Shown: positions 6,903 to 13,827 of the stretch, one piece after another
How the letters are laid out: every line of letters begins with the position of its first letter
Numbering within the stretch: the first letter of the stretch is position 1
Assembly: GCA_902497185.1 (NCBI GenBank)
Contig: CABVEG010000015.1
Location: forward strand, 1-13,827
From: an uncultured Eubacteriales bacterium
GTDB lineage: Bacteria; Bacillota; Clostridia; Lachnospirales; CAG-274
Length of the DNA stretch: 13,827 bases
Direction of reading: 5' to 3'
Program-made: the position numbers and the translations under genes
Notes under the pieces: generated by a model
Seen by the model: only the letters and a program-made list of their open reading frames with translations
Database searches by the model: none
Told to the model about the DNA's origin: nothing

Positions 6903-7973
6903 ATGCTAGAAAGATTAGCAGATATCGAAAAAAGATATATTGACCTTTCGGATAAAATTAATGACCCTGATGTTATTAATAATAACGCAGAATGGCGTAA
7001 ACTTATGAAGGAACATAGTGACATTGCACCTATTGTTGCGAAATACAGAGAATATAATGAAACAGAAGAAAATGTTGCAGAGGCAAGAGAAATGCTTAAT
7101 GATTCTGATGAAGAAATGAGAGCACTTGCAAAAGAGGAATTTGCTGAAGGCAATAAAAGGCTTGAGGAATTAAAGGAAGAATTGAAAATTCTTATGCTGC
7201 CAAAGGACCCTAATGATGACAAAAATGTTATTGTGGAAATAAGAGGCGGCGCAGGTGGTGATGAAGCCAATATATTTGCCGGTGACCTTTTCAGAATGTA
7301 TTCCAGATATGCTGAAAGAAGACATTGGAAAACAGAAATAATGAGTGCAAATGAATGCGAGGCAGGCGGCTTTAGGGAAATTTCATTTATGATTAACGGT
7401 CAGGGTGCCTATTCCAGGCTAAAGTATGAAAGCGGCGTACACAGAGTACAGAGAATACCTACTACTGAATCAGGCGGAAGAATTCATACATCAACTGCAT
7501 CTGTTGCAGTATTGCCTGAAGTTGAGGAAGTGGATGTTAAGCTGGATATGAATGATTGCAGGTTTGATGTGTTCAGAGCATCAGGTAATGGCGGACAGTG
7601 TGTAAATACTACTGATTCAGCCGTAAGACTTACTCATATGCCTACAGGAATTGTTATTTCCTGTCAGGACGAAAAAAGCCAGATTAAAAATAAAGAAAAG
7701 GCTTTAAAGGTATTGATGAGTAAGCTCTATGATCTTGAACAGGAAAAACAGCACGCTGAAGTAGCTGCTGAAAGAAAAAGTCAGATAGGCAGAGGCAACA
7801 GAAACGAAAGAATTAGAACTTACAATTATCCTCAGGGTAGAGTTACAGACCACAGAATCGGTCTTACGCTTCACAGATTAGATACAATTATTGATGGTGA
7901 TTTGGACGAAATAATGGACACATTAATTACAACAGAGCAGGCAGAAAAGTTAAAGTCCGGCACTGAAGAATAA
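6903..7973 (+). CDS. prfA: peptide chain release factor 1 (RF1)
   Basis: Recognises UAA and UAG stop codons and triggers peptide release on the ribosome. The 356-residue product has the normal RF1 length. Domain order is as expected: an N-terminal coiled-coil domain (about 1-95), then EIRGGAGGDEANIFAGDL (about 111-128). The codon-reading loop is PTT at 186-188, the RF1-type PxT that distinguishes it from the RF2 SPF. The peptidyl-hydrolysis motif GGQ is at 230-232. The open frame reaches back to a TTG at 6897, but GGAGGA (6889-6894) is 8 bases from ATG 6903 and only 2 from the TTG, so the ATG is chosen. It lies directly downstream of prmC, whose product methylates Gln232. Confidence 0.96.
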   Translation: MLERLADIEKRYIDLSDKINDPDVINNNAEWRKLMKEHSDIAPIVAKYREYNETEENVAEAREMLNDSDEEMRALAKEEFAEGNKRLEELKEELKILMLPKDPNDDKNVIVEIRGGAGGDEANIFAGDLFRMYSRYAERRHWKTEIMSANECEAGGFREISFMINGQGAYSRLKYESGVHRVQRIPTTESGGRIHTSTASVAVLPEVEEVDVKLDMNDCRFDVFRASGNGGQCVNTTDSAVRLTHMPTGIVISCQDEKSQIKNKEKALKVLMSKLYDLEQEKQHAEVAAERKSQIGRGNRNERIRTYNYPQGRVTDHRIGLTLHRLDTIIDGDLDEIMDTLITTEQAEKLKSGTEE

Positions 7974-7999
7974 ATTTAATAAAAAAAGGAGATGTTAAA

Positions 8000-10456
8000 A
8001 TGCACATTAACAAAGAAGAATTTAAGAAAAAGCTTGCAGCTAATGTAAAGACATTGTCACGTAAGACTATTGAAACTGCAACAAAGGAACAGCTTTATGA
8101 GGCTCTTGTATTTACAATAAGAGATTATGTAACAGATAAGTGGCTTGAAACCCATGAAACCTATGACAAAACAGGCTGTAAAATTGTATGTTACCTTTCA
8201 ATGGAATTTCTTATGGGCAGATTTTTGGGAAATGCTATTCTTAATATGACTATGCTTAGTGATGTTAAGGAAGTTTTAAGTGAATTAGACATTGATTACA
8301 ATTTACTTGAAGAGGTTGAAAGAGATCCCGGCTTAGGCAATGGTGGTTTAGGAAGATTAGCTGCCTGTTTCTTAGATTCACTTTCTACTCTTGAATTACC
8401 TGCCTACGGCTGTGGTATAAGATACCATTATGGTATATTTGAGCAGAGAATAGAAAACGGTTATCAGATTGAAGTTCCTGATAATTGGCTTCAGGATGGT
8501 GATATGTGGGGTGTTAAGCGCCCTGAATACGCTGTTGAAGTTAAGTTTGGTGGTAATGTTAAGGCAGTTAAGCAGGAGGATGGACAGTATAAATTTGAAC
8601 AGGAAAATTATCAGTCTGTAATTGCTGTACCTTATGATTATCCTGTGATTGGTTACGATAATAACACAGTAAATACTTTAAGATTATGGGATGCTGAGGC
8701 AAAAAATAAATTTGACCTTAAGAGCTTTAATGAAGGTAATTATAATAAGGCTGTTGAGGAAGAAAATCTTGCCAAGACATTAACAGAGGTACTTTATCCT
8801 GCTGATGAGCATTATGCAGGTAAAGAATTAAGATTACGTCAGCAGTATTTCTTTGTATCTGCAACTTTACAAAGAGTTATGAATAAATTTGTTCAGAAGT
8901 TTGGCAATGATTTTTCATTATTGCCTGAAAAGTATGCATTCCAGTTAAATGATACTCACCCAAGTATTGCAGTTGCAGAGCTTATGAGATTGTTGGTTGA
9001 TGAACATAATGTAGCTTGGGATGAAGCATGGGAGATTACTAAGAAGTGCTGTGCTTATACTAACCATACTATTATGGCAGAGGCTCTTGAAAAGTGGCCG
9101 ATTGAGTTATTCTCAAGATTACTTCCACGTATATATATGATTGTTGAGGAAATTAACAGAAGATTCTGTGAGTTCCTTATTAACAAATATGGCAACAATG
9201 CTGATAAAATCAGAAAGATGGCTATTATTGCTGATGGTCAGGTTAGAATGGCTTGGCTTGCAATTGTAGGCAGTCATTCCGTAAACGGTGTTGCTGCACT
9301 TCATACAGAAATACTTAAAAATCAGGAATTAAAGGACTTTTATGAAATTTATCCTGAAAAGTTTAACAATAAGACTAACGGTATTACACAGAGAAGATGG
9401 CTTGGTCATGCAAATCCTGAATTAGCTAAGTTAATTGCTGAAAATATTGGTGACGGTTTCTATACTGATTTATCAGAGCTTGAAAAACTTGTACCTTTAG
9501 CTGATGATAAGAATTTCCAGAAGAAATTTATGGATATTAAGAAGGCTAATAAGATTGCTTTAGCTGATTATTTTAAGGCTAATATGGGTATTGAAATTGA
9601 TCCAAATTCAATTTATGATATTCAAGTTAAGAGATTGCATGAATATAAAAGACAGCTTTTAAATATTCTTCACGTAATGAGTCTTTATAATAAGTTAAAG
9701 GCAAATCCGGGCTTGGATATTGTGCCAAGAACATTTATATTCGGTGCTAAGTCTGCCGCCGGCTACAGAAGAGCTAAGCTTATTATTAAGCTTATAAATT
9801 CAGTGGCTAATCTTGTTAACAACGATGAATCAATTGAGGGTAAGATTAAGGTTATATTTGCTGAAAACTATAGAGTAAGTTTAGCTGAAAAACTTATTCC
9901 TGCGGCTGATGTGTCTGAACAGATTTCCACTGCATCTAAAGAGGCATCAGGTACAGGTAATATGAAGTTTATGCTTAACGGTGCAGTAACTATGGGTACT
10001 CTTGACGGTGCTAATGTTGAAATTCGTGAAGAAGTTGGTGATGAAAATATCTTTATATTTGGTATGAAGGCTGATGAGGTTATTGCTGAATACGGCAAGA
10101 ACGACTATAATCCTTGGGATATTTATAATATGAACTCCGATGTAAGAGGCGTATTAAATATGCTTATTAACGGTACTCTTGATGAAGATACTGAATTATT
10201 CAGAGAAATTTATGATGCTCTTCTTAACGGTTATAATGGTTCAAGACCTGATGAATATTTTGTTCTTAAGGACTTTGCTTCCTATGCAGAGGCACAGAAG
10301 AAGGTTGATGCAGTATATAAGGATAAAGAAAAGTGGGCTAAGATGGTAATATTAAATACTGCTCACAGCGGCAAGTTCTCATCAGATAGAACTATTAAGG
10401 AATATGCTGATGAAATCTGGAATTTAAAGCCTGTTCACATTGAAATGAAAGACTGA
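8000..10456 (+). CDS. glgP: glycogen/alpha-glucan phosphorylase (GT35)
   Basis: Pyridoxal-phosphate-dependent enzyme that phosphorolyses alpha-1,4-glucans (glycogen, maltodextrins) to glucose-1-phosphate in the cytoplasm. The length, 818 residues, is typical of bacterial members. Visible signatures are NGGLGRLAACFLDSL near residue 113, the AFQLNDTHPSIA stretch near residue 313, and the cofactor site EASGTGNMKFMLNGA, whose PLP-binding lysine is Lys656. AAAGGAG precedes the ATG at normal distance. Only 26 bases separate it from prfA with no terminator, so it may be at least partly co-transcribed with the translation genes; an internal promoter cannot be excluded. Lysine is often written AAG and alanine GCT, suggesting strong expression. 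Specificity for glycogen versus maltodextrin cannot be read from the sequence; no other glycogen genes are in view. Confidence 0.95.
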   Translation: MHINKEEFKKKLAANVKTLSRKTIETATKEQLYEALVFTIRDYVTDKWLETHETYDKTGCKIVCYLSMEFLMGRFLGNAILNMTMLSDVKEVLSELDIDYNLLEEVERDPGLGNGGLGRLAACFLDSLSTLELPAYGCGIRYHYGIFEQRIENGYQIEVPDNWLQDGDMWGVKRPEYAVEVKFGGNVKAVKQEDGQYKFEQENYQSVIAVPYDYPVIGYDNNTVNTLRLWDAEAKNKFDLKSFNEGNYNKAVEEENLAKTLTEVLYPADEHYAGKELRLRQQYFFVSATLQRVMNKFVQKFGNDFSLLPEKYAFQLNDTHPSIAVAELMRLLVDEHNVAWDEAWEITKKCCAYTNHTIMAEALEKWPIELFSRLLPRIYMIVEEINRRFCEFLINKYGNNADKIRKMAIIADGQVRMAWLAIVGSHSVNGVAALHTEILKNQELKDFYEIYPEKFNNKTNGITQRRWLGHANPELAKLIAENIGDGFYTDLSELEKLVPLADDKNFQKKFMDIKKANKIALADYFKANMGIEIDPNSIYDIQVKRLHEYKRQLLNILHVMSLYNKLKANPGLDIVPRTFIFGAKSAAGYRRAKLIIKLINSVANLVNNDESIEGKIKVIFAENYRVSLAEKLIPAADVSEQISTASKEASGTGNMKFMLNGAVTMGTLDGANVEIREEVGDENIFIFGMKADEVIAEYGKNDYNPWDIYNMNSDVRGVLNMLINGTLDEDTELFREIYDALLNGYNGSRPDEYFVLKDFASYAEAQKKVDAVYKDKEKWAKMVILNTAHSGKFSSDRTIKEYADEIWNLKPVHIEMKD

Positions 10457-10521
10457 TCTAATATATATAAAATAAAATAATTTTTTTTCAATCAGTATGG
10501 TTTGCTGAAATTCTAATATTT

Positions 10522-10557
10522 AAAAATAAATCCCTTTAATTGGGATTTATTTTTTTT
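10522..10557 (+). terminator. intrinsic terminator after glgP
   Basis: AAAAATAAATCCC (10522-10534) pairs perfectly with GGGATTTATTTTT (10542-10554) around the 7-base loop TTTAATT, and the T-run continues to 10557. The 65 bases between the glgP stop and this hairpin are AT-rich, with nothing else recognisable. Confidence 0.85.
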
Positions 10558-10588
10558 GGCTGCATATAATGTTCTGAGGTGATTAAAT

Positions 10589-11029
10589 ATGGAAGAAAAC
10601 AACAATATGAACATAGATGCTTCTCAATTAGAGAAAATATTATCAGTAATGAAATTAATGAATAATTTGAACAACACTAATGCAAATAGTGGTGCTGAAG
10701 ATATTCAATCAAAAAATTTGCCGTCAAATGAAATAGTTGAAAAGATGGATGGAAATACAGCATTAAGGAGAATTAAGGAGGCAATACCTTTCCTTGATAT
10801 GCCTTATCAGAAAAATATAGGTTTAATGGTAAAACTTATGGAAATAGATAAACTTGTAAATAATTTCAGAACTATGTCTGTTTCAGGAGGACATAATAAC
10901 GGCATAAAAAAGCAGATGTTAATGGCTATACGTCCCGAACTTGATACGAGAAAACAAAAAATGGTTGATGTATTTGTAAAGGTTATGGAAATAAATGACA
11001 TTGTGGAGGGATTAAGAGTAAATGAATAG
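10589..11029 (+). CDS. hypothetical helical protein with internal repeat
   Basis: A 146-residue protein of no family I recognise. It has no signal peptide and no membrane segment. Residues 1-50 are Asn/Met-rich and polar. Residues 65-94 (AIPFLDMPYQK..., ending LMEIDKLVNNFR) and 113-143 (AIRPELDTRKQK..., ending VMEINDIVEGLR) are clearly two copies of one unit of about 30 residues. A third, weaker copy of the helix end may sit at 14-29. The protein probably consists of repeated helix-turn-helix hairpins. The start is supported by GAGGTGA (10576-10582), an excellent anti-SD match 6 bases upstream. It overlaps the next gene by 8 bases, so the two are translationally coupled. I could not find a credible promoter in the 31 bases after the preceding terminator. 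Confidence 0.8.
   Translation: MEENNNMNIDASQLEKILSVMKLMNNLNNTNANSGAEDIQSKNLPSNEIVEKMDGNTALRRIKEAIPFLDMPYQKNIGLMVKLMEIDKLVNNFRTMSVSGGHNNGIKKQMLMAIRPELDTRKQKMVDVFVKVMEINDIVEGLRVNE
10781..11017 (+). repeat. two coding copies of a 30-residue helical unit
   Basis: Within the gene at 10589-11029, bases 10781-10870 and 10925-11017 encode related segments. The shared pattern is A-I, L-D, Q-K, VK-MEI and a terminal V-x-x-x-R, with a one-residue length difference. The similarity is plain at protein level, while the DNA copies have diverged, so the duplication is old. Confidence 0.75.
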
Positions 11030-11285
11030 CGATATTTTAAATAATAAGGCATTTGACTGTTTAGACCATAATACAAAAAAAGCTTTTGTAAGTCTTAGTG
11101 AAAATATGAAAAACAAAACATATGAAGAAAAACTTGCTATGATAATAGCATTTTTGCAGTCATTACCAAAAGGAATAACATTTACTTCCGATGAAAAAAA
11201 GGCAATGCTTGATGCCGTTATGGAAAATATGAATGAAAACGAAAAAAGACAGATAAAAATGCTTTTAGGTGTTTTAGGTATTTAA
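11022..11285 (+). CDS. small hypothetical protein, coupled to the upstream gene
   Basis: An 87-residue acidic/lysine-rich protein that I do not recognise. It appears all-helical: an N-terminal helix pair (about 13-50, with YEEKLAMIIAFLQSLPKG), then a second helical hairpin beginning at FTSDEKKAML and ending in a hydrophobic MLLGVLGI tail. It lacks a signal peptide or a full transmembrane segment. The ATG lies inside the preceding gene (8-base overlap) with GGAGGG at 11005-11010 upstream, 11 bases away. The architecture resembles the upstream protein in being short, helical and Met-rich, which hints that the two act together; that is inference only. No clear terminator follows. Confidence 0.78.
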   Translation: MNSDILNNKAFDCLDHNTKKAFVSLSENMKNKTYEEKLAMIIAFLQSLPKGITFTSDEKKAMLDAVMENMNENEKRQIKMLLGVLGI

Positions 11286-11405
11286 AAAATGAAGTATTTA
11301 TCTCAAAAAAATTCAAAAAATAATCTCAAACTGCTTAAAATCGTTAGAAAAAATAAAAAAATTGCAATTTATTAAAAAGATTATGCAAAAAATGGTCCAT
11401 AAAGG
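11286..11405. other. A-tract-rich intergenic DNA upstream of the promoter
   Basis: The non-coding stretch holds eight runs of four to seven A at 11284-11289, 11305-11311, 11315-11320, 11337-11340, 11348-11353, 11355-11361, 11374-11378 and 11387-11392. The first four have centres about 10 or 21 bases apart, close to the helical repeat; later ones are less regular. Such phased tracts bend DNA. A 12-base palindrome AAATTGCAATTT (11359-11370) lies within it. No gene or convincing terminator is seen. Confidence 0.45.
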
Positions 11406-11433
11406 TTGACAATTCTCTTAAATGTGATATTAT
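11406..11433 (+). promoter_or_regulatory. strong sigma-A-like promoter of the citrate synthase/IDH pair
   Basis: A perfect -35 TTGACA (11406-11411) and TATTAT (11428-11433) are separated by 16 bases, with TG at 11425-11426 forming an extended -10. Transcription would begin near 11440, giving a leader of about 18 bases that just includes GGAGGTG (11443-11449). The region upstream (11286-11400) is very A-rich, which may act as an UP-like or curved element. Confidence 0.75.
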
Positions 11434-11457
11434 AAATAGTATGGAGGTGTAGCCGGA

Positions 11458-12846
11458 ATGTTTATTTTTAATCCAAAGACAAATGTTATAGAAAGACGTG
11501 AGTCGGTTTATCCCCTACAGGATGTAGATAAACCAAACCTTTATGATAATTTATACAGCTACGATGAAGTTCCTAAAATCGCATTTAACCACAGAATTGT
11601 GCCTATGGATGTGCCCGATGAAATATGGATTACGGACACTACTTTCAGAGATGGTCAGCAGTCACGTGAACCTTATACTGTAAAGCAGATGGAGTATATT
11701 TATAAACAGTTACATAGATTAGGCGGACCTAAAGGTATTATAAAACAAAGTGAATTTTTTGTGTATTCAAAAAAAGACCAGGATGCGGTATATAAATGTC
11801 TAGAAATGGACTACAGATTTCCTGAAGTTACTACATGGATCAGAGCCAATAAAAAAGATTTTGAGCTTGTTAAGTCTATAGGTGTTAAGGAAACGGGTAT
11901 TCTTGTAAGCTGCTCTGATTATCACATTTTTTATAAAATGAATATGAAGCGCAGTGAGATAATGGAGCATTATCTTTCAATTATACGCCAGTGTATTGAA
12001 ACAGGCATAAAACCAAGATGTCACTTTGAGGATATTACAAGAGCTGATTTTTATGGCTTTGTTGTACCCTTTGCTTCTGAACTGATGAAACTTTATGAAG
12101 AAACCGGAGTTCCAATTAAAATAAGAGCCTGTGATACAATGGGCTATGGTATCAATACTCCCGGTACCGTTCTTCCCAGAAGTGTATCAGGTATTATATA
12201 CGGCTTGCACCATTATGCAGGAGTTCCCAATCATCTTCTTGAGTGGCACGGACATAATGATTTTTACAGAGCTGTTACAAATGCCACAACAGCATGGCTT
12301 TATGGCTGCTGTAGTGTAAATACATCATTATTTGGTATAGGTGAGAGAACAGGCAACACTCCTCTTGAAGCAATGGTATTTGAATACGCACAGTTAAGAG
12401 GTACTCTTGACGGTATGGATACTACGATTATTACCGAGCTTGCTGATTATTATCGTAAGGAGATAGGTTATGATATACCTCCTATGACACCTTTTGTAGG
12501 AGATAATTTTAATCTTACAAGAGCGGGTATTCATGCAGATGGTATACTTAAAAATGAAGAAATTTACAACATATTTAATACTGAGCTTTTGTTAAAGCGA
12601 CCTGTTAAGATAGCTGTAGGCAAAACTTCAGGACTTGCAGGTATTGCACACTGGCTTAATTCCTACTTTAAGTATGAGGGTGACAAAAAGATTGGAAAGC
12701 AGCACCCTGTAGTACAGCGTATAAAAGAATGGGTTGATAAGCAGTATGACGAGGGCAGAGTTACACAGATCAGTGATATGGAGCTTGCAAAACTTGCAAA
12801 CACTGAAATGGAAAACTACCTTAATGAAATAAATAAAAATTATTAA
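11458..12846 (+). CDS. probable (Re)-citrate synthase, DRE-TIM metallolyase family
   Basis: A 462-residue TIM-barrel enzyme of the isopropylmalate/homocitrate synthase family, which condenses acetyl-CoA with a 2-oxoacid using a divalent metal. The RDGQQ motif (64-68, following TDTTF) and the metal-binding HGHND (264-268) are clear. The C-terminal part after the barrel (about 370-462) is shorter than the LeuA leucine-binding domain, so feedback by leucine is unlikely. In Clostridium kluyveri a protein of this family is the Re-face-specific citrate synthase. The isocitrate dehydrogenase gene 18 bases downstream argues for the same role here: oxaloacetate to citrate for glutamate synthesis. Homocitrate or isopropylmalate synthase remain alternatives. 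GGAGGTG lies 8 bases before the ATG. Confidence 0.75.
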   Translation: MFIFNPKTNVIERRESVYPLQDVDKPNLYDNLYSYDEVPKIAFNHRIVPMDVPDEIWITDTTFRDGQQSREPYTVKQMEYIYKQLHRLGGPKGIIKQSEFFVYSKKDQDAVYKCLEMDYRFPEVTTWIRANKKDFELVKSIGVKETGILVSCSDYHIFYKMNMKRSEIMEHYLSIIRQCIETGIKPRCHFEDITRADFYGFVVPFASELMKLYEETGVPIKIRACDTMGYGINTPGTVLPRSVSGIIYGLHHYAGVPNHLLEWHGHNDFYRAVTNATTAWLYGCCSVNTSLFGIGERTGNTPLEAMVFEYAQLRGTLDGMDTTIITELADYYRKEIGYDIPPMTPFVGDNFNLTRAGIHADGILKNEEIYNIFNTELLLKRPVKIAVGKTSGLAGIAHWLNSYFKYEGDKKIGKQHPVVQRIKEWVDKQYDEGRVTQISDMELAKLANTEMENYLNEINKNY

Positions 12847-12864
12847 GCAAAGGAGAAACAGAAA

Positions 12865-13827
12865 ATGAATAAAATTGAAGTTGCAAAGGAAAAATTCGGC
12901 AAGTTAATTGAAGAACAGCTTGCCAGAGTTGAAAAGATGAAGGCAGATAAGGAGTTTATTGATTTTTCAAAACTTCCTGTTATTAAGATTGGTATTTGCG
13001 GTGGCGACGGTATTGGTCCTGCAATTACTGCACAGGCACAGAGAATACTTGAATTTTTATTAGCTGATGAGGTTAAGGCTGGTAAGGTTGAGTTTAAAGT
13101 AATTGACGGTCTTACTATTGAAAATAGAATTGCAGCCGGTAAGGCTATTCCTGATGATGTGTTGGCTGAATTAAAAGAGTGCCCTGTTATATTAAAGGGA
13201 CCTACAACTACACCAAGAGCAGGTGATAAGGTTAATATTGAGTCTGCTAATGTAGCTATGAGAAAGGAATTAGACCTTTTCGCTAATGTAAGACCTGTCA
13301 GAATCCCTGAGGAAGGCATTGACTGGACATTCTACAGAGAGAATACAGAAGGCGGTTATACATTAGGCTCAAAGGGTTTTGAGGTAGATGAGGATTTGGC
13401 ATTTGACTTTACTGTAGCAACTACTGATGGTACTGAGAGAATTATAAGAGCTGCTTTTGATTATGCTAAGAAAAATAACAAAGGTAAGGTTACTTGTGTA
13501 ACTAAGGCTAACATTATTAAGACAACTGACGGTAAGTTTTTAAATACATTTAAGGAAATTGCTAAGGAGTATCCTGATATTGAAACTGATGACTGGTATA
13601 TTGATATTATGACAGCTAAGTTAATTGATCCTAAGAGAAGACAGGGCTTTAAGGTTGTTGTTCTCCCTAACCTTTATGGTGATATTATTACTGACGAGGC
13701 TGCTGAGTTCCAGGGCGGTGTAGGTACTGCCGGTTCTATTAATATGGGTAAAAAATATGCTATGTTTGAGGCAATTCACGGCTCTGCTCCAAGAATGGTT
13801 GAGGAAGGCAGAGATAAATATGCTGAC
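12865..13827 (+). CDS. isocitrate dehydrogenase family, 3' end beyond the window
   Basis: Beta-decarboxylating dehydrogenase, 321 residues visible and still open at the window edge. The nucleotide-side motif GDGIGP is at 47-52 after an N-terminal extension of about 40 residues. Ser127 and Asn129 with Arg133 (in ESANVAMRKELDL) follow the SxN...R substrate pattern of isocitrate dehydrogenase rather than that of isopropylmalate dehydrogenase. Arg143 (RPVR), Tyr165 (RENTEGGY), Asp273 and Asp277 (NLYGDIITD) complete the active site, and HGSAP (305-309) belongs to the cofactor pocket. Expected reaction: isocitrate to 2-oxoglutarate plus CO2. NAD versus NADP preference cannot be decided because the C-terminus is missing. 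AGGAG (12851-12855) lies 9 bases before the ATG. It is the second gene of the operon with the citrate synthase. AAG lysine and GCT/GGT codons dominate, suggesting high expression. Confidence 0.85.
   Translation, partial: MNKIEVAKEKFGKLIEEQLARVEKMKADKEFIDFSKLPVIKIGICGGDGIGPAITAQAQRILEFLLADEVKAGKVEFKVIDGLTIENRIAAGKAIPDDVLAELKECPVILKGPTTTPRAGDKVNIESANVAMRKELDLFANVRPVRIPEEGIDWTFYRENTEGGYTLGSKGFEVDEDLAFDFTVATTDGTERIIRAAFDYAKKNNKGKVTCVTKANIIKTTDGKFLNTFKEIAKEYPDIETDDWYIDIMTAKLIDPKRRQGFKVVVLPNLYGDIITDEAAEFQGGVGTAGSINMGKKYAMFEAIHGSAPRMVEEGRDKYAD

Noticed and set aside
6878..7270. Minus-strand open frame of 130 codons
   Set aside because: It is antisense to the conserved prfA gene, has a Ser-rich low-complexity translation, and has no gene-like features.
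10565..10570. TATAAT (within CATATAATG) as promoter of the 10589 gene, matching the 9-mer before cotJA
   Set aside because: There is no -35 at a valid distance, and the implied start near 10577 would cut into the ribosome binding site at 10576-10582. The shared 9-mer is AT-rich and likely chance.
11359..11370. AAATTGCAATTT palindrome as terminator of the small gene pair
   Set aside because: The stem is weak and AT-only with no loop or T-run, so it is not convincing as a terminator; it may be chance in A-rich DNA.
12843..13319. Minus-strand open frame of 158 codons
   Set aside because: It lies antisense inside the isocitrate dehydrogenase gene; its Ser/Ile-rich translation is typical of a reverse-frame shadow.
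11458..13827. Leucine biosynthesis pair (leuA-leuB)
   Set aside because: The synthase is short of a full LeuA regulatory domain and the dehydrogenase has an isocitrate-type SxN...R motif. It is kept only as an alternative.

Overview
The window is a low-GC (roughly one-third G+C by eye), densely coding stretch with every supportable gene on the + strand. It looks like a chromosomal segment of an endospore-forming anaerobic member of the Clostridia, probably Lachnospirales-like. The reasons are an intact cotJABC spore-coat operon, the clostridial arrangement DUF1385 gene - prmC - prfA, AGGAGG-type ribosome binding sites, AGA/ATA-rich codon use, and a citrate synthase of the isopropylmalate/homocitrate-synthase fold next to an isocitrate dehydrogenase. 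I see no mobile elements, CRISPR arrays, tRNAs or rRNAs. No gene-free stretch exceeds 300 bases; the longest gaps are 131 to 172 bases and are described individually.

Layout: (1) 132-2854 is a two-gene operon, tldD-pmbA (tldE), encoding the two subunits of the TldD/TldE metalloprotease, with its own sigma-A-like promoter and a strong intrinsic terminator. (2) 2954-4053 is cotJA-cotJB-cotJC, ending in a di-manganese catalase-family coat protein with all metal ligands visible, followed by a GC-rich terminator. (3) 4213-7973 is a tightly packed run: a secreted stalk-domain (copper amine oxidase N-like) protein, a DUF1385 membrane protein (YqhQ-like), PrmC (glutamine methyltransferase of release factors) and its substrate release factor 1 (PrfA). 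Glycogen phosphorylase (8000-10456) follows with only 26 bases between and no visible terminator, so read-through is likely. A terminator closes the run at about 10522-10557. (4) 10589-11285 holds two small overlapping genes of unknown function; the first contains a duplicated 30-residue helical unit. (5) 11458 to the window end is a pair: a probable (Re)-citrate synthase and a probable isocitrate dehydrogenase, truncated by the window edge, driven by the best sigma-A-like promoter of the window (TTGACA, 16 bases, extended TATTAT).

How the genes work together: PrmC methylates the GGQ glutamine of PrfA, and the two lie side by side. The citrate synthase / isocitrate dehydrogenase pair would supply the oxidative branch from oxaloacetate and acetyl-CoA to 2-oxoglutarate (an aconitase is needed and is not in view). 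CotJA/B/C are known to depend on each other for coat assembly. TldD and TldE form a heteromeric protease. Four computed start sites need attention: tldD uses TTG, while cotJB, the DUF1385 gene and prfA start a few codons inside their longest open frames, judged from ribosome-binding-site spacing.

Nothing in the window is a clearly new system. The most interesting leads are the unrecognised small gene pair with its internal repeat, the probable Re-citrate synthase pair, the His/Cys motifs of the DUF1385 membrane protein, the cysteine-rich tail on CotJC, and an unexplained hairpin at 4104-4161.
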